A stretch of DNA of 64,000 nt, from NCBI RefSeq assembly GCF_900112955.1, contig NZ_FONP01000003.1, positions 93,898 to 157,897 of the forward strand, read 5' to 3'. Below the pieces are notes generated by a model that worked only from the letters and a program-made list of their open reading frames with translations, did no database searches and had not been told where the DNA came from. Position numbers and translations under genes: made by a program. The stretch comes from Peptostreptococcus sp. D1 (lineage in GTDB: Bacteria > Bacillota > Clostridia > Peptostreptococcales > Peptostreptococcaceae). Every line of letters starts with the position of its first letter. Positions within the stretch are counted from its first letter, which is position 1. Below are positions 46,008-54,345 of the stretch, piece after piece.

Positions 46008-46781
46008 TCAATGTTCATGATTAGACCGTATCACGATATCTCTCAAAATATTGATAGCACCTACAAATATCAGGCTAAATAAAACCACTAGAATCGTACA
46101 GGCAAATACCTTGTCAAGTGCATATGAGCTTTTAGCTCTAACCATATATACTCCCAAGCCAGAAGCTCCTCCAAGCCATTCTGCAACGGTTGCAGCAATA
46201 AATGCATATGTGCTAGATATTTTCAACCCTGTAAAAAAATCTCCCAATGCCATCGGAAATTTCAAGTGAATGAATGTTTTCAACCTACTTGATTTCATCA
46301 GCCTGAACATATTAAGAAAGTCTTGATCAATTTTGTCTATACCATCAGTAAAATTGACAAGAATAGGGAAAAAACAGGTCAAAACAACCAATAGAACCTT
46401 CGATTTTATTCCAAAGCCAAACCAAATAACTAGCAGTGGAGCAATTGTTATAGTAGGAATCATCTGTGTAACGTACATCAATGGGTATAGACTTTTTTTT
46501 ATTATTGTTACAAAATCCATTAGAGTGCCGATAAATAGTGCTAGCAGGACTGAAATTATCAATCCTAGTATAGTTTCAATCAATGTAACCTTGCTATGCA
46601 TCAGCAATATTTGCCAATCTTCTTTAAATTCAATTAATATGTCACTTGGACTTGGAATTAGATATGATGGTATTTTGAGCATATCTATAGTCAATTCCCA
46701 AACCAATATCAAAATAAACAAAGTAACTAATGGATAAATTCCATTTTTTATTTTTTTATCTATGGTTTTTAAGCTTTTCAT
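46008..46781 (-). CDS. thiX: ABC transporter permease for thiamine precursor (ThiX-like)
   Basis: A 257-aa inner-membrane permease of the BPD (binding-protein-dependent) type with about six helices. The EAA-like loop is around VTLIETILG and the coupling loop near IKLKFPMALGDFFTGLKIS. Start overlaps the upstream thiamine-binding protein gene by 26 bp in another frame. Order is thiamine-binding protein, thiX, thiY, thiZ. Confidence 0.88.
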   Translation of the reverse strand: MKSLKTIDKKIKNGIYPLVTLFILILVWELTIDMLKIPSYLIPSPSDILIEFKEDWQILLMHSKVTLIETILGLIISVLLALFIGTLMDFVTIIKKSLYPLMYVTQMIPTITIAPLLVIWFGFGIKSKVLLVVLTCFFPILVNFTDGIDKIDQDFLNMFRLMKSSRLKTFIHLKFPMALGDFFTGLKISSTYAFIAATVAEWLGGASGLGVYMVRAKSSYALDKVFACTILVVLFSLIFVGAINILRDIVIRSNHEH

Positions 46782-47046
46782 CTATAGTAATTCCACCTTG
46801 TTTTTGATCTATTCTAAAAATAGTAATCACTCTCTCGCAATTTAGCTCAAATGGCAGTAAATGAACTCTCTTTGCCAATTCAAAAACTGAATCCAAGTCA
46901 CCCTCTACAATTGTTGAATTGGCACTGATTTCGTATTTCATTCCACTTTCTTTGATAAGCTCTATACACTTATCTACTACTTTGTACATTTCATCCTCAG
47001 AACCATATGGTCTGAGAGGCATAACGGCAATGTCAGCAATCACCAT
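46756..47046 (-). CDS. Thiamine-binding protein (MTH1187/YkoF-like, PF01910)
   Basis: A 96-aa ferredoxin-like fold protein, first gene after the TPP riboswitch. The strand ADIAVMPLRPYG and the middle MKYEISANSTIVEGDLDSVFEL match the MTH1187 family, which binds thiamine or its precursors. GGAGATG precedes the ATG. It may be a cytosolic carrier or sensor working with the transporter. Confidence 0.85.
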   Translation of the reverse strand: MVIADIAVMPLRPYGSEDEMYKVVDKCIELIKESGMKYEISANSTIVEGDLDSVFELAKRVHLLPFELNCERVITIFRIDQKQGGITIDEKLKNHR

Positions 47047-47099
47047 AAAATCATCTCCTTCTCATTCGTTTTTATAATATAGCTTAAATATTTTGATAA

Positions 47100-47200
47100 T
47101 AAAAAAATCCCACAGCGTGGGATAAATATTTCCTACACTGGCATTATCCAATGTGTCTAAGGGTCGAAATAATTCCTCTCAGCAAAAAGCTCCCCTGTAT
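47100..47200 (-). promoter_or_regulatory. TPP riboswitch (thi box) with terminator
   Basis: On the minus strand the aptamer reads ACAGGGGAGC, then GCTGAGAGG, then ACCCTTAGACACATT, then GGATAATGCCAGTGTAGGAA, all matching the thi-box core. It is followed by ATCCCAC-GCTGTGGGAT and TTTTTTT (47100-47122), a terminator, so TPP should attenuate transcription of the transporter operon. Confidence 0.95.
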
Positions 47201-47221
47201 ATATTTTGTTTCTCTAATTAG

Positions 47222-47249
47222 ATTATATCATAATAAAATTTTCTGTAAA
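47222..47249 (-). promoter_or_regulatory. Promoter of the TPP-riboswitch operon
   Basis: On the minus strand TTTACA (47244-47249), a 16-bp spacer and TATAAT (47222-47227), just upstream of the riboswitch. Confidence 0.78.
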
Positions 47250-47345
47250 GAACTATCTATAAATATTCTAATTGTCAATAGATATGTTACACTAAATAAA
47301 GAACTATCTTATTTGTCAATACATATGTTACACTATCAATAAAGA
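47247..47345. repeat. Degenerate tandem repeat downstream of the NUDIX gene
   Basis: Two units of 43-50 bp begin AAAGAACTATCT and end TATGTTACACTA (47247-47297, 47298-47340); a partial third starts at 47341. They lie between the CoA-type NUDIX gene stop and the riboswitch operon promoter. Confidence 0.7.
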
Positions 47346-47382
47346 ATTAATTTGAAAATATCTAAATAGCTTTGGAAAAGCT

Positions 47383-48075
47383 CTAAATGATTTTGCTAAC
47401 AAAATCTCTTATGATATATGCGGTTATCCCCCATATTATTTCATTTTCGTATTTATAGAAAATAACTTCATTATCGACTTTAAAGTCAAAATAATCCTTT
47501 GGTATTCTCATCTCTTCAAATGGGAAATCGTCAGCTGGTTCAAAAGTCAATTTATTTATAATAGCTTTCGGTTGAGTTGTCTTGAAAAATGATATTGGAA
47601 CTGGAAGCAACCGATCTACTTCATCATTTGATATACCTAAATCTATACCCTTTACTCTTCCTAAAAAGGTGTAAATAATACCCTTATTCGGAGCTATATA
47701 TTGATTTAGCTCTGAAATTATATCAATACTATCCTCATTACACATCAGCTCCTCACAAAACTCTCTAACTGCTGTATCTATAGGTTTTTCATGTGGCTCC
47801 ATCTTTCCTCCAGGAAAAGATATTTCACCTGGCTGATGCTTTAGCTTATTGCCTCTAACCTCTAAAAGAATATTATCCACTCCATCAATATTTATTACTG
47901 GAATAACAACAGACGACAGCAATATCTTTTGAGAAGAAATAACATCTGGACAATGGTTTGAAAATATAGCTTCCAAATCAATATTTTTATAGCATTCTAT
48001 GTTTTTATGATATTCTAACTCTATGTTTTTGTGACACTCTATATTTTTGTTACGTTCTACAATTAAATTTTCCAA
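47383..48075 (-). CDS. CoA pyrophosphatase-type NUDIX hydrolase
   Basis: A 230-aa NUDIX protein of the UPF0035/NudL type, which cleaves coenzyme A. The box is ISFPGGKMEPHEKPIDTAVREFCEELM, quoted in part; the REFCEE core and the preceding LLEVRG match the CoA-specific subgroup. The N-terminal 36 residues are repetitive (HKNIELEYHKNIECYKNID), about 20-bp imperfect repeats in DNA. The TTG start has GGGGTGAAG upstream. Its repeats downstream may belong to the same local process. Confidence 0.85.
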   Translation of the reverse strand: MENLIVERNKNIECHKNIELEYHKNIECYKNIDLEAIFSNHCPDVISSQKILLSSVVIPVINIDGVDNILLEVRGNKLKHQPGEISFPGGKMEPHEKPIDTAVREFCEELMCNEDSIDIISELNQYIAPNKGIIYTFLGRVKGIDLGISNDEVDRLLPVPISFFKTTQPKAIINKLTFEPADDFPFEEMRIPKDYFDFKVDNEVIFYKYENEIIWGITAYIIRDFVSKII

Positions 48076-48100
48076 ATCTTCACCCCATTTCTAATATTAC

Positions 48101-48130
48101 AAAAAAAGAGCTTAATCAAAAGCTCTTTTT
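48101..48130 (-). terminator. Terminator of the serine recombinase gene
   Basis: AAAAAGAGCT (48103-48112) pairs with AGCTCTTTTT (48121-48130), 8-base loop, with a T-run on the minus strand. Confidence 0.88.
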
Positions 48131-48159
48131 GTTTCGCACATCCTATCGAACTATAGCTA

Positions 48160-48726
48160 TTATTTTGATAATTCCTTTTTCGCCCTAATCAACGTACTTT
48201 TTGAAATACCAGTCTGTTCTTCTACCTTTTTGTATGAGTATAATTCCAACATCTTCAAAGCTTCTTCTATCTGACTTTGAGTATATTTCTTTGGTCTTCC
48301 TTCCTTGAAGCCTTCGGTTTTCTTTGCCTTGTTCTTACCAGATTGTATTCTTTCAACTAGTAGTGCCTTTTCAAATTCATTGATTGATAGTATTGTAGTG
48401 TATAGCAGCTTTCCCATTATAGAGTCATCTAATAATCCAATATCTAAAATATGTATTTTCGCACCTCTGTCAATAATTGACTGGATAATTTCACAGGCAT
48501 CGCTAAGCGATCTGGCAAATCTATCCATCTTTGTAACAACAATAGTATCTCCAACAATTAATTTGTTCATTATCAAATCGAAGTCTGGTTTTATATTCAT
48601 ATCCAGTGAAGCTTCTTTTACAATAATACATCCAAAATACCGTTCAGTAATAGATTTTTCTTGTTCATCTAAATATCCATTTTCAACTTGCTTTGAAGTT
48701 GTTGCTCTACAGTATCCATAAATCAA
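48160..48726 (-). CDS. Serine recombinase (resolvase/invertase family) with altered nucleophile
   Basis: A 188-aa recombinase. The N-terminal catalytic domain has YGYCRATTSKQ, where the family has YxRVSTxxQ, so the nucleophilic Ser is a Thr (residue 9). The other active-site Arg/Asp cluster (KMDRFARSLSDA) is intact. The C-terminal helix-turn-helix GRPKKYTQSQIEEALKML is of the Hin/resolvase type. The TTG at 48726 is chosen because AGGAGG lies 8 bases upstream. No transposase or integrase partner is nearby. Activity is uncertain. Confidence 0.85.
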   Translation of the reverse strand: MIYGYCRATTSKQVENGYLDEQEKSITERYFGCIIVKEASLDMNIKPDFDLIMNKLIVGDTIVVTKMDRFARSLSDACEIIQSIIDRGAKIHILDIGLLDDSIMGKLLYTTILSINEFEKALLVERIQSGKNKAKKTEGFKEGRPKKYTQSQIEEALKMLELYSYKKVEEQTGISKSTLIRAKKELSK

Positions 48727-49146
48727 AAGACACACCTCCTATCATCTCATAAAAAGTAGCAAAACTATTATCTATAAAAAGAATAGCACCTATTCGTATT
48801 TCTAATTTTTTTATACAAACATTATATCATACTTGCTATAAAAAAAACAATAACTAATATTCAAAAATAAGAAAATATTTTTGGACATTATAATTGACAA
48901 GACAATTTTATAAAAATATGGTATCAATACCATATTTATAGATTGATACCATATTCAAAAATTTTATCTAAAATTAAGTTAAAAATTTTTTTAAAAAAAC
49001 AATGTTTTTCGATTATTTTTGATATAATTTTTGGCTATGCTTTATTAATAAGATTCAAAAAGCGTTTTATAACTTATACCAATAAATATTTACAATGATT
49101 TTCTTCAATTTTGTTAATAATATCGTCAGTTTTCATTTTTTATTTC
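48727..49146. other. Intergenic region upstream of the recombinase gene
   Basis: 420 bp, AT-rich. It holds GAATAG/CTATTC (48781-48795), a minus-strand TATAAT (48821-48826) and the ATACCATAT palindrome cluster (48915-48955). The rest shows nothing recognisable. Confidence 0.55.
48915..48955. repeat. Triple ATACCATAT palindrome
   Basis: Perfect 14-bp arms (48915-48928 and 48942-48955), and the left arm is itself part of an ATATGGTAT-CA-ATACCATAT palindrome, so the 9-mer occurs three times. It may be a recombinase or repressor site (inference). Confidence 0.65.
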
Positions 49147-50766
49147 TTATGATTGAACTATTTTCTTTAGTAGCTCTTGTATTTCATCACTTTCAATGAA
49201 CTCATCAAAATCCATTTTTCTATCTACAATGCCATTTTCTCCAATAAATATTATTCTGTTTGCTATAGAAGAAATAAATTGATGGTCATGTGAGCTAAAT
49301 AGTAAAACTCCTTTGAAATCCTCTAATGCTTTGTTTACGGATGTTATTGATTCAAGATCAAGATGGTTTGTCGGATCATCCAATATTAGAACATTGGAAT
49401 TTGACAGCATCAGCTTTGACAGCATACATCTAACCTTCTCTCCGCCTGACAATACATTCGCTTCCTTCAACGCTTCATCGCCACTGAAAAGCATCCTTCC
49501 CAAAAATCCTCTTATGTAGCTTTCGCTCTTTTCCTCAGAGAATTGTCTAAGCCAATCAACCAAAGATAGCTCACATCCATCAAAATATTCATTGTGGTTC
49601 TTTGGCATATAGTCATTTGATGTAGTAACTCCCCATTTGAAGCTACCTTCAAAGCTTTCGTCTTTTCCTGATAGTATATCGAAAAGTGCCGTTGTAGCAA
49701 TATCATCTCCTAAAAAGACTACCTTATCATCATTATCAAGTCTAAAGCTAATATCATTTAGTACCTTTACTCCGTCTATTTCCTTTGTTATGCTGTGTAA
49801 TTCCAATACCTCGTTTCCAATTTCCCTCTCAGGCTTAAATGCTACATATGGATATTTTCTTCTGGATGGCTGTATTTCTTCAATGTTTAGCTTTTCAAGC
49901 TGTTTTTTTCTAGATGTAGCCTGCTTTGCCTTTGATGCATTCGAGCTAAACCTGGCAATAAATTCCTTCAGCTGAGCGATTTTTTCTTCTGCTTTTTTGT
50001 TTTGATCCTTCATCAGCTGTAGTGCAAGTTGACTTGATTCATACCAAAAATCGTAATTCCCAGTGTAAAGCTTTATCTTACCAAAATCTACATCGACAAT
50101 GTGTGTACAAATCGTATTTAGGAAATGTCTGTCATGTGATACAACGATTACTATAGTCTCATCTAGGTTTATTATAAACTCATTTAACCATTTTATCGAA
50201 GCATAATCCAAATGGTTTGTAGGCTCGTCTAAAAGCAATATTTCAGGCTTTCCAAACAATGCCTGTGCAAGTAGTACTTTGACCTTTTCTCCTCCTGATA
50301 TTTCATTCATCAGAGAATAATGTAAATCCTTTTCTATTCCCAATCCCATAAGTATTTTTTCAGCATTTGTCTCCGCATCCCAGCCGTCTAATTCTGCAAA
50401 TTCGCCCTCAAGCTCTGCAGCCTTGATACCATCTTCATCGCTAAAGTCTTCCTTCATATATAGGGCATCTTTTTCTTTCATTATTTTCCACAGTTTTTCA
50501 TGCCCCATTATTACTGTATCGATTACTGGAACTTGATCGTATTCAAAATGGTCCTGCTTTAATACGGACATTCTCTCTTTATCAGTTATTGAAACGCTAC
50601 CTGTATTTGGCTCAATCTCACCAGATAATATTTTCAAAAATGTACTTTTTCCAGCTCCATTTGCTCCTATTATCCCATAGCAATTTCCTTTTGTAAATTT
50701 GATATTTACGTCTTTATATAGCTCCTTATCTCCAAATCTTAATCCAACATCTGTTACTTGTAACAT
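49147..50766 (-). CDS. ABC-F family ATPase (YbiT-like)
   Basis: A 539-aa soluble protein with two ABC domains and no membrane part; ABC-F proteins bind the ribosome. The first domain has GANGAGKST, a signature SGGEKVKVLLAQ and LLLDEPTNHLD. The second has a degenerate Walker A (LGDDIATTALF, no Lys/Ser) but keeps SGGEKVRC and DPTNHLD. The linker between them is basic (KQATSRKKQLEKLN). I recall that second-site erosion occurs in YbiT-type members. Upstream is a long gap with the recombinase region. Confidence 0.9.
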   Translation of the reverse strand: MLQVTDVGLRFGDKELYKDVNIKFTKGNCYGIIGANGAGKSTFLKILSGEIEPNTGSVSITDKERMSVLKQDHFEYDQVPVIDTVIMGHEKLWKIMKEKDALYMKEDFSDEDGIKAAELEGEFAELDGWDAETNAEKILMGLGIEKDLHYSLMNEISGGEKVKVLLAQALFGKPEILLLDEPTNHLDYASIKWLNEFIINLDETIVIVVSHDRHFLNTICTHIVDVDFGKIKLYTGNYDFWYESSQLALQLMKDQNKKAEEKIAQLKEFIARFSSNASKAKQATSRKKQLEKLNIEEIQPSRRKYPYVAFKPEREIGNEVLELHSITKEIDGVKVLNDISFRLDNDDKVVFLGDDIATTALFDILSGKDESFEGSFKWGVTTSNDYMPKNHNEYFDGCELSLVDWLRQFSEEKSESYIRGFLGRMLFSGDEALKEANVLSGGEKVRCMLSKLMLSNSNVLILDDPTNHLDLESITSVNKALEDFKGVLLFSSHDHQFISSIANRIIFIGENGIVDRKMDFDEFIESDEIQELLKKIVQS

Positions 50767-50795
50767 TAATTCCTTCCTTTCGCTATTACTTCATG

Positions 50796-50851
50796 AAAAA
50801 AGGACCATTGAATTGATTATTAAACATTAATAATAATTCAATCAATAGTCC
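50796..50851 (-). terminator. Terminator of the two-component/permease operon
   Basis: GGAC-ATTGA arms (from 50802 and to 50851) with a small bulge form a long stem, followed by T residues on the minus strand. It sits after the NCS2 permease gene and before the ABC-F gene. Confidence 0.75.
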
Positions 50852-50915
50852 ATAATATACTATACTACTATATTAACCAAAATAGAGCAATATTTCAATA
50901 TATATTATTAATTTC

Positions 50916-52289
50916 TTATAAAAATGCTAGTTTTATGAAGAATAAAATAGCCAACACGACCATTACAGGTGAAATTTTTTCTTTTTCCTGCTTTGGTGCG
51001 AATATATTGTACAACAAGTTAATCAATACATATGACATTATACCTATTGTTAATCCATCACCTATACTATAAGTAAGGGCCATTCCCACTACTGTAATAA
51101 ATGCCGGTAATCCTTCTGTAACATTGTGTATATCTATATTGTGGATAGAGCTCAACATCAAGTAACCGACATAAATCAGTGCAGGAGCAGTTGCACAGGC
51201 TGGAATTGCTATAAATATTGGCGAGAAGAACATCGCCAAAAGGAATAGAACTCCTACTGTAATAGCCGTATAACCAGTTCTACCACCTTCCATAACACCT
51301 GTTGATGATTCTACATAAGTAGTTACAGTTGAAACACCAAGAGTAGCACCTATAGTTGTCGCAAATGCATCAGCAAGTAATGCTCTACCTACATTTGGCA
51401 CATTTCCGTTTTCATCAAGCATATTTGCTTTTGATGCAACACCTACAAGAGTACCAACTGTATCGAAGAAGTCGACGAAAAGCAATGTTGCAACCACAAC
51501 AAAAAAATTACCAATATCCTTTGGGTGTGTCAAAAATCCAAAATCTACCTTTCCAGCAATCGGCTTGATAGATTCATATTTAAAAAGTCCATTTGGTAAA
51601 TAAATTCCAAGCTCAGTGGCCTGCTTTGGATTCATCATTGCAAATCCCCATGCAAGTATTGACGATACAGCTATACCAGCTAAAATGGCTCCCTTTAATC
51701 CTTTTTTGTCGAATACTGCTATTACAATAAGTCCGATAAATGCGAATATTACAGTTGGTGTTATATGATTCATACTCACCAATGTAGCTTCATTGGCAGC
51801 TATCAATCCGCAACCCTTTAATCCAATAAATGCGATAAATATACCAATACCTGCTGTAACAGCGTGCTTCATATTTATAGGAATTGAATTGACAACAGCT
51901 TCTCTAACCTTGAAAAGAGTAAGTAAAATAAATATAATACCTTCGACGAATACGGCTGTAAGAGCAACCTCCCAAGGAACTCCACCTTTTAACACAACTG
52001 TGTAAGCAAAAAATGCGTTAAGCCCCATGCCTGATGCCAATGCAAAAGGTAGATTTGCCATAAAGCCCATTATAAAGCAACCTATTGCAGCTGCCAAGCA
52101 AGTCGCAGTTACCAATGCTCCAGCATCCATTCCTGCAGCAGAAAGTGTATTTGGGTTAACGGCTATGATATAAGCCATTGTCAAGAAAGTCGTCACACCA
52201 GCAACAATTTCTTTTCTTAAGTTGGTATCTTTCTCAGCTAACAAAGGAAATAGCTTTTTAATACCGCTTAATTCTTGATTTGAATTCAT
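50916..52289 (-). CDS. pbuG: NCS2-family purine permease (AzgA/PbuG type)
   Basis: A 457-aa proton-driven importer of adenine, guanine or hypoxanthine with about 12-14 helices. Family text: TTFLTMAYIIAVNP near the N-terminus, GMGLNAFFAYTVVL, FVDFFDTVGTLVGVA, and TTYVESSTGVMEGGRTGYTA. It lies 18 bp after the histidine kinase stop, suggesting the two-component genes and permease form one transcript. GGAGGT precedes the ATG. No purine riboswitch is present in the short gap. Confidence 0.93.
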   Translation of the reverse strand: MNSNQELSGIKKLFPLLAEKDTNLRKEIVAGVTTFLTMAYIIAVNPNTLSAAGMDAGALVTATCLAAAIGCFIMGFMANLPFALASGMGLNAFFAYTVVLKGGVPWEVALTAVFVEGIIFILLTLFKVREAVVNSIPINMKHAVTAGIGIFIAFIGLKGCGLIAANEATLVSMNHITPTVIFAFIGLIVIAVFDKKGLKGAILAGIAVSSILAWGFAMMNPKQATELGIYLPNGLFKYESIKPIAGKVDFGFLTHPKDIGNFFVVVATLLFVDFFDTVGTLVGVASKANMLDENGNVPNVGRALLADAFATTIGATLGVSTVTTYVESSTGVMEGGRTGYTAITVGVLFLLAMFFSPIFIAIPACATAPALIYVGYLMLSSIHNIDIHNVTEGLPAFITVVGMALTYSIGDGLTIGIMSYVLINLLYNIFAPKQEKEKISPVMVVLAILFFIKLAFL

Positions 52290-52307
52290 TTAAAACCTCC
52301 GTAAAAA

Positions 52308-53345
52308 TTATTTAGTACATAAATTTATGTTATTAGATTCAAACTCTATTCTAAAAACTGTAGAGTTTTCTCTACTAAACATCTCATATTTAAAACCGTA
52401 GTTATCCAAAATCTGGCTGACAAAAAACAAGCCAAATCCACTACCTCCACTATTTCTATTTCTTGATGAATCGACTCGATATAGTGGATCAAAAATTTTT
52501 GCCAAATGCTCTTTTGATATCGTAACTCCAGTATTTTCAACAGTTAAAACAACAGTATATCCAGAAAGAGTATGCCTTTCCTCGTTTGCTGTTATTATAA
52601 CAGTATTGTATTCTGGTGAATACATGATCGCATTACCTATTATATTGTTTAAAACACTTTCAATATCAGTCTCATTTGCAAAAATCTGCTTTGATGTTCT
52701 AATGTTTTTTATTAATTTCGTATTTTTTTTCTCATATAGAAACTTATGCTTTTCTATAGATTTTTCAATCAGTTTGTCGATTTGTATATATTCGGAAGCA
52801 TCACGATTGTTGAGAATTTCATTTTTGGAGATTTCCATCATTTTATCTACTAAATGCTTCATCTCTTGAGTAGCGTCATAGCACTTCTTTAAATACAAAT
52901 CTCTGTTCTTGAATTTTCCGACATTATATATCATCCCCTCCAGCTGACCACTTATGACCGTAATTGGTGTCTTTAGATCATGGGATATAGCTGCTATGAA
53001 CTCCTTTTTTCTAGTCATTTGAAATTTATCATAATCAATAATCCTTATTAATGGTTCTGTTACAATACCGGAAAGCAAGTATGAGCCTATAAGCGAAAAC
53101 AATGAAATAATAACTAACAGTCCGGGAAACAGAAATACGTCCGACTTGATTTCATTTTGTAAAATCAGTAATAAGTCTGGTTCGCTTAATTTTTTTGACT
53201 CTATAATAGCCGGAATAAGTAAATATATAGTTACAACAGTCGTCAATGCGAATATAATCTCCAGCACAAATGTCATAACGAAAATTTTCGTTCTTAATTT
53301 TTTTATATTTTTTTCTGATATATTTTCTTTCAATTTATTGAACAT
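52308..53345 (-). CDS. Sensor histidine kinase
   Basis: A 345-aa kinase. Two helices (about residues 20-45 and 72-93) bracket a short outer segment of about 25 residues. The phosphorylated His is His122 in ISHDLKTPITV; the N-box is NIIGNAIMYS and the G-box includes GSGFGLFF. There is no obvious HAMP of full length and no PAS domain, so the signal input is small or within the membrane. Its start overlaps the response regulator by 11 bp. Confidence 0.92.
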   Translation of the reverse strand: MFNKLKENISEKNIKKLRTKIFVMTFVLEIIFALTTVVTIYLLIPAIIESKKLSEPDLLLILQNEIKSDVFLFPGLLVIISLFSLIGSYLLSGIVTEPLIRIIDYDKFQMTRKKEFIAAISHDLKTPITVISGQLEGMIYNVGKFKNRDLYLKKCYDATQEMKHLVDKMMEISKNEILNNRDASEYIQIDKLIEKSIEKHKFLYEKKNTKLIKNIRTSKQIFANETDIESVLNNIIGNAIMYSPEYNTVIITANEERHTLSGYTVVLTVENTGVTISKEHLAKIFDPLYRVDSSRNRNSGGSGFGLFFVSQILDNYGFKYEMFSRENSTVFRIEFESNNINLCTK

Positions 53346-54009
53346 TTTTCTCCAACGTGTATCCTATCCCCTTAACAGTTTTAATGCATGGAACACCAAT
53401 TTTTTTTCTGATATTTTTGATATGAGCATCGACTATTCTCGTATCTCCATAGAAATCATAGCCCCATATACTATCCAACAGATTCTCTCTAGTTACGATA
53501 TGAGGGTATTTTTCTATCAATTCCTTTAAAATGTTAAACTCTTTCAAGGTAAGCTCAACATCTTTGTCTCCAACCTCAATCGAATATGTGTTAAGATTGA
53601 GCTTTAAATTGTCAAAGCTTAGAAACTCTGATGATACGCTATTGCTACTCCTTCTTAGAACAGCCTCCACTCTCTTTATCAAAATATTAAATGAAAACGG
53701 CTTTGTAATATAATCGTCTGCACCTATATCAAATCCGTTCATCTGATTGCTTTCCTCATTTAGTGCTGTAAGAAAAATTATCGGAACATTTGATGTATTT
53801 CTTATCATTTTACAGGTAGTATAACCATCAAGATTTGGCATCATTATGTCTAATATAATCAGGTCATAATCCTTTTCTTTGAATTTATGCATACATTCGA
53901 TGCCATCAGAAACGGCATCTACATTATAATTATTGGCATTAAGAAATTCTACCATAAGTTCTTGTATATCCAAATCATCTTCAGCTACAAGTATATTGTA
54001 TTGATTCAT
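53335..54009 (-). CDS. OmpR/PhoB-family response regulator
   Basis: A 224-aa regulator. Receiver residues are in place: acidic pocket E10/D11, phospho-acceptor Asp54 (ILDIMMP), Thr81 and Lys103 (TKPFS). The C-terminal winged helix ends with the YPHIVTRENLLDSIWG and IKTVKGIGY motifs typical of OmpR. It drives, or co-drives, the purine permease gene downstream (operon order) and perhaps other targets such as the surface-protein promoter (speculative). Confidence 0.93.
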   Translation of the reverse strand: MNQYNILVAEDDLDIQELMVEFLNANNYNVDAVSDGIECMHKFKEKDYDLIILDIMMPNLDGYTTCKMIRNTSNVPIIFLTALNEESNQMNGFDIGADDYITKPFSFNILIKRVEAVLRRSSNSVSSEFLSFDNLKLNLNTYSIEVGDKDVELTLKEFNILKELIEKYPHIVTRENLLDSIWGYDFYGDTRIVDAHIKNIRKKIGVPCIKTVKGIGYTLEKNVQ

Positions 54010-54086
54010 AATATTCCTTCTTTCAATAAAATAAAGTTCATATTACACTTCGAATTTTTGCGAACATTTATTGTAATATAAATCTG

Positions 54087-54115
54087 ATTATAACATATTT
54101 TTTTCAAATTAGCAA
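54087..54115 (-). promoter_or_regulatory. Promoter of the two-component operon
   Basis: On the minus strand TTGCTA (54110-54115), a 17-bp spacer and TATAAT (54087-54092). TATTGTAATATAA (54069-54081) lies just inside the leader. Confidence 0.6.
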
Positions 54116-54235
54116 TTTTTTGATGAATTTTTTGTCTTTTTTTGAGATAAATTTATAATATCTAACGAAAAATACAAACATTTTTATAATCATCGAACAA
54201 AACTTCTTACAATTGCCGAACAAGTATTTTTATGA

Positions 54236-54265
54236 TTGATTATGGTTATTAAATTATTGTATAAT
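54236..54265 (+). promoter_or_regulatory. Promoter of the Dabb-domain gene
   Basis: TTGATT (54236-54241), an 18-bp spacer and TATAAT (54260-54265), about 80 bp before the ATG. Confidence 0.68.
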
Positions 54266-54345
54266 AGAAATAATGATAGATTTTGTGCAGTGAATCGTCC
54301 CTATACATTCTATACTGTAAGATAAAAATTTAATTGGAGGAAGCT

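Larger units (their letters stand above)
54010..54345. other. Divergent intergenic region
   Basis: 336 bp between the response regulator and the Dabb-domain gene. It contains the minus-strand promoter (54087-54115), the plus-strand promoter (54236-54265), a TATTACA/TGTAATA stem in the leader, and a CGAACAA direct repeat (near 54194 and 54218). Confidence 0.6.

Noticed and set aside
48160..49146. Insertion sequence (IS607-type) around the serine recombinase
   Set aside because: No tnpB gene, no defined element ends and no duplicated target were found.
52290..52307. Purine riboswitch in front of the NCS2 permease
   Set aside because: Only 18 bp separate it from the kinase stop, too short for an aptamer.
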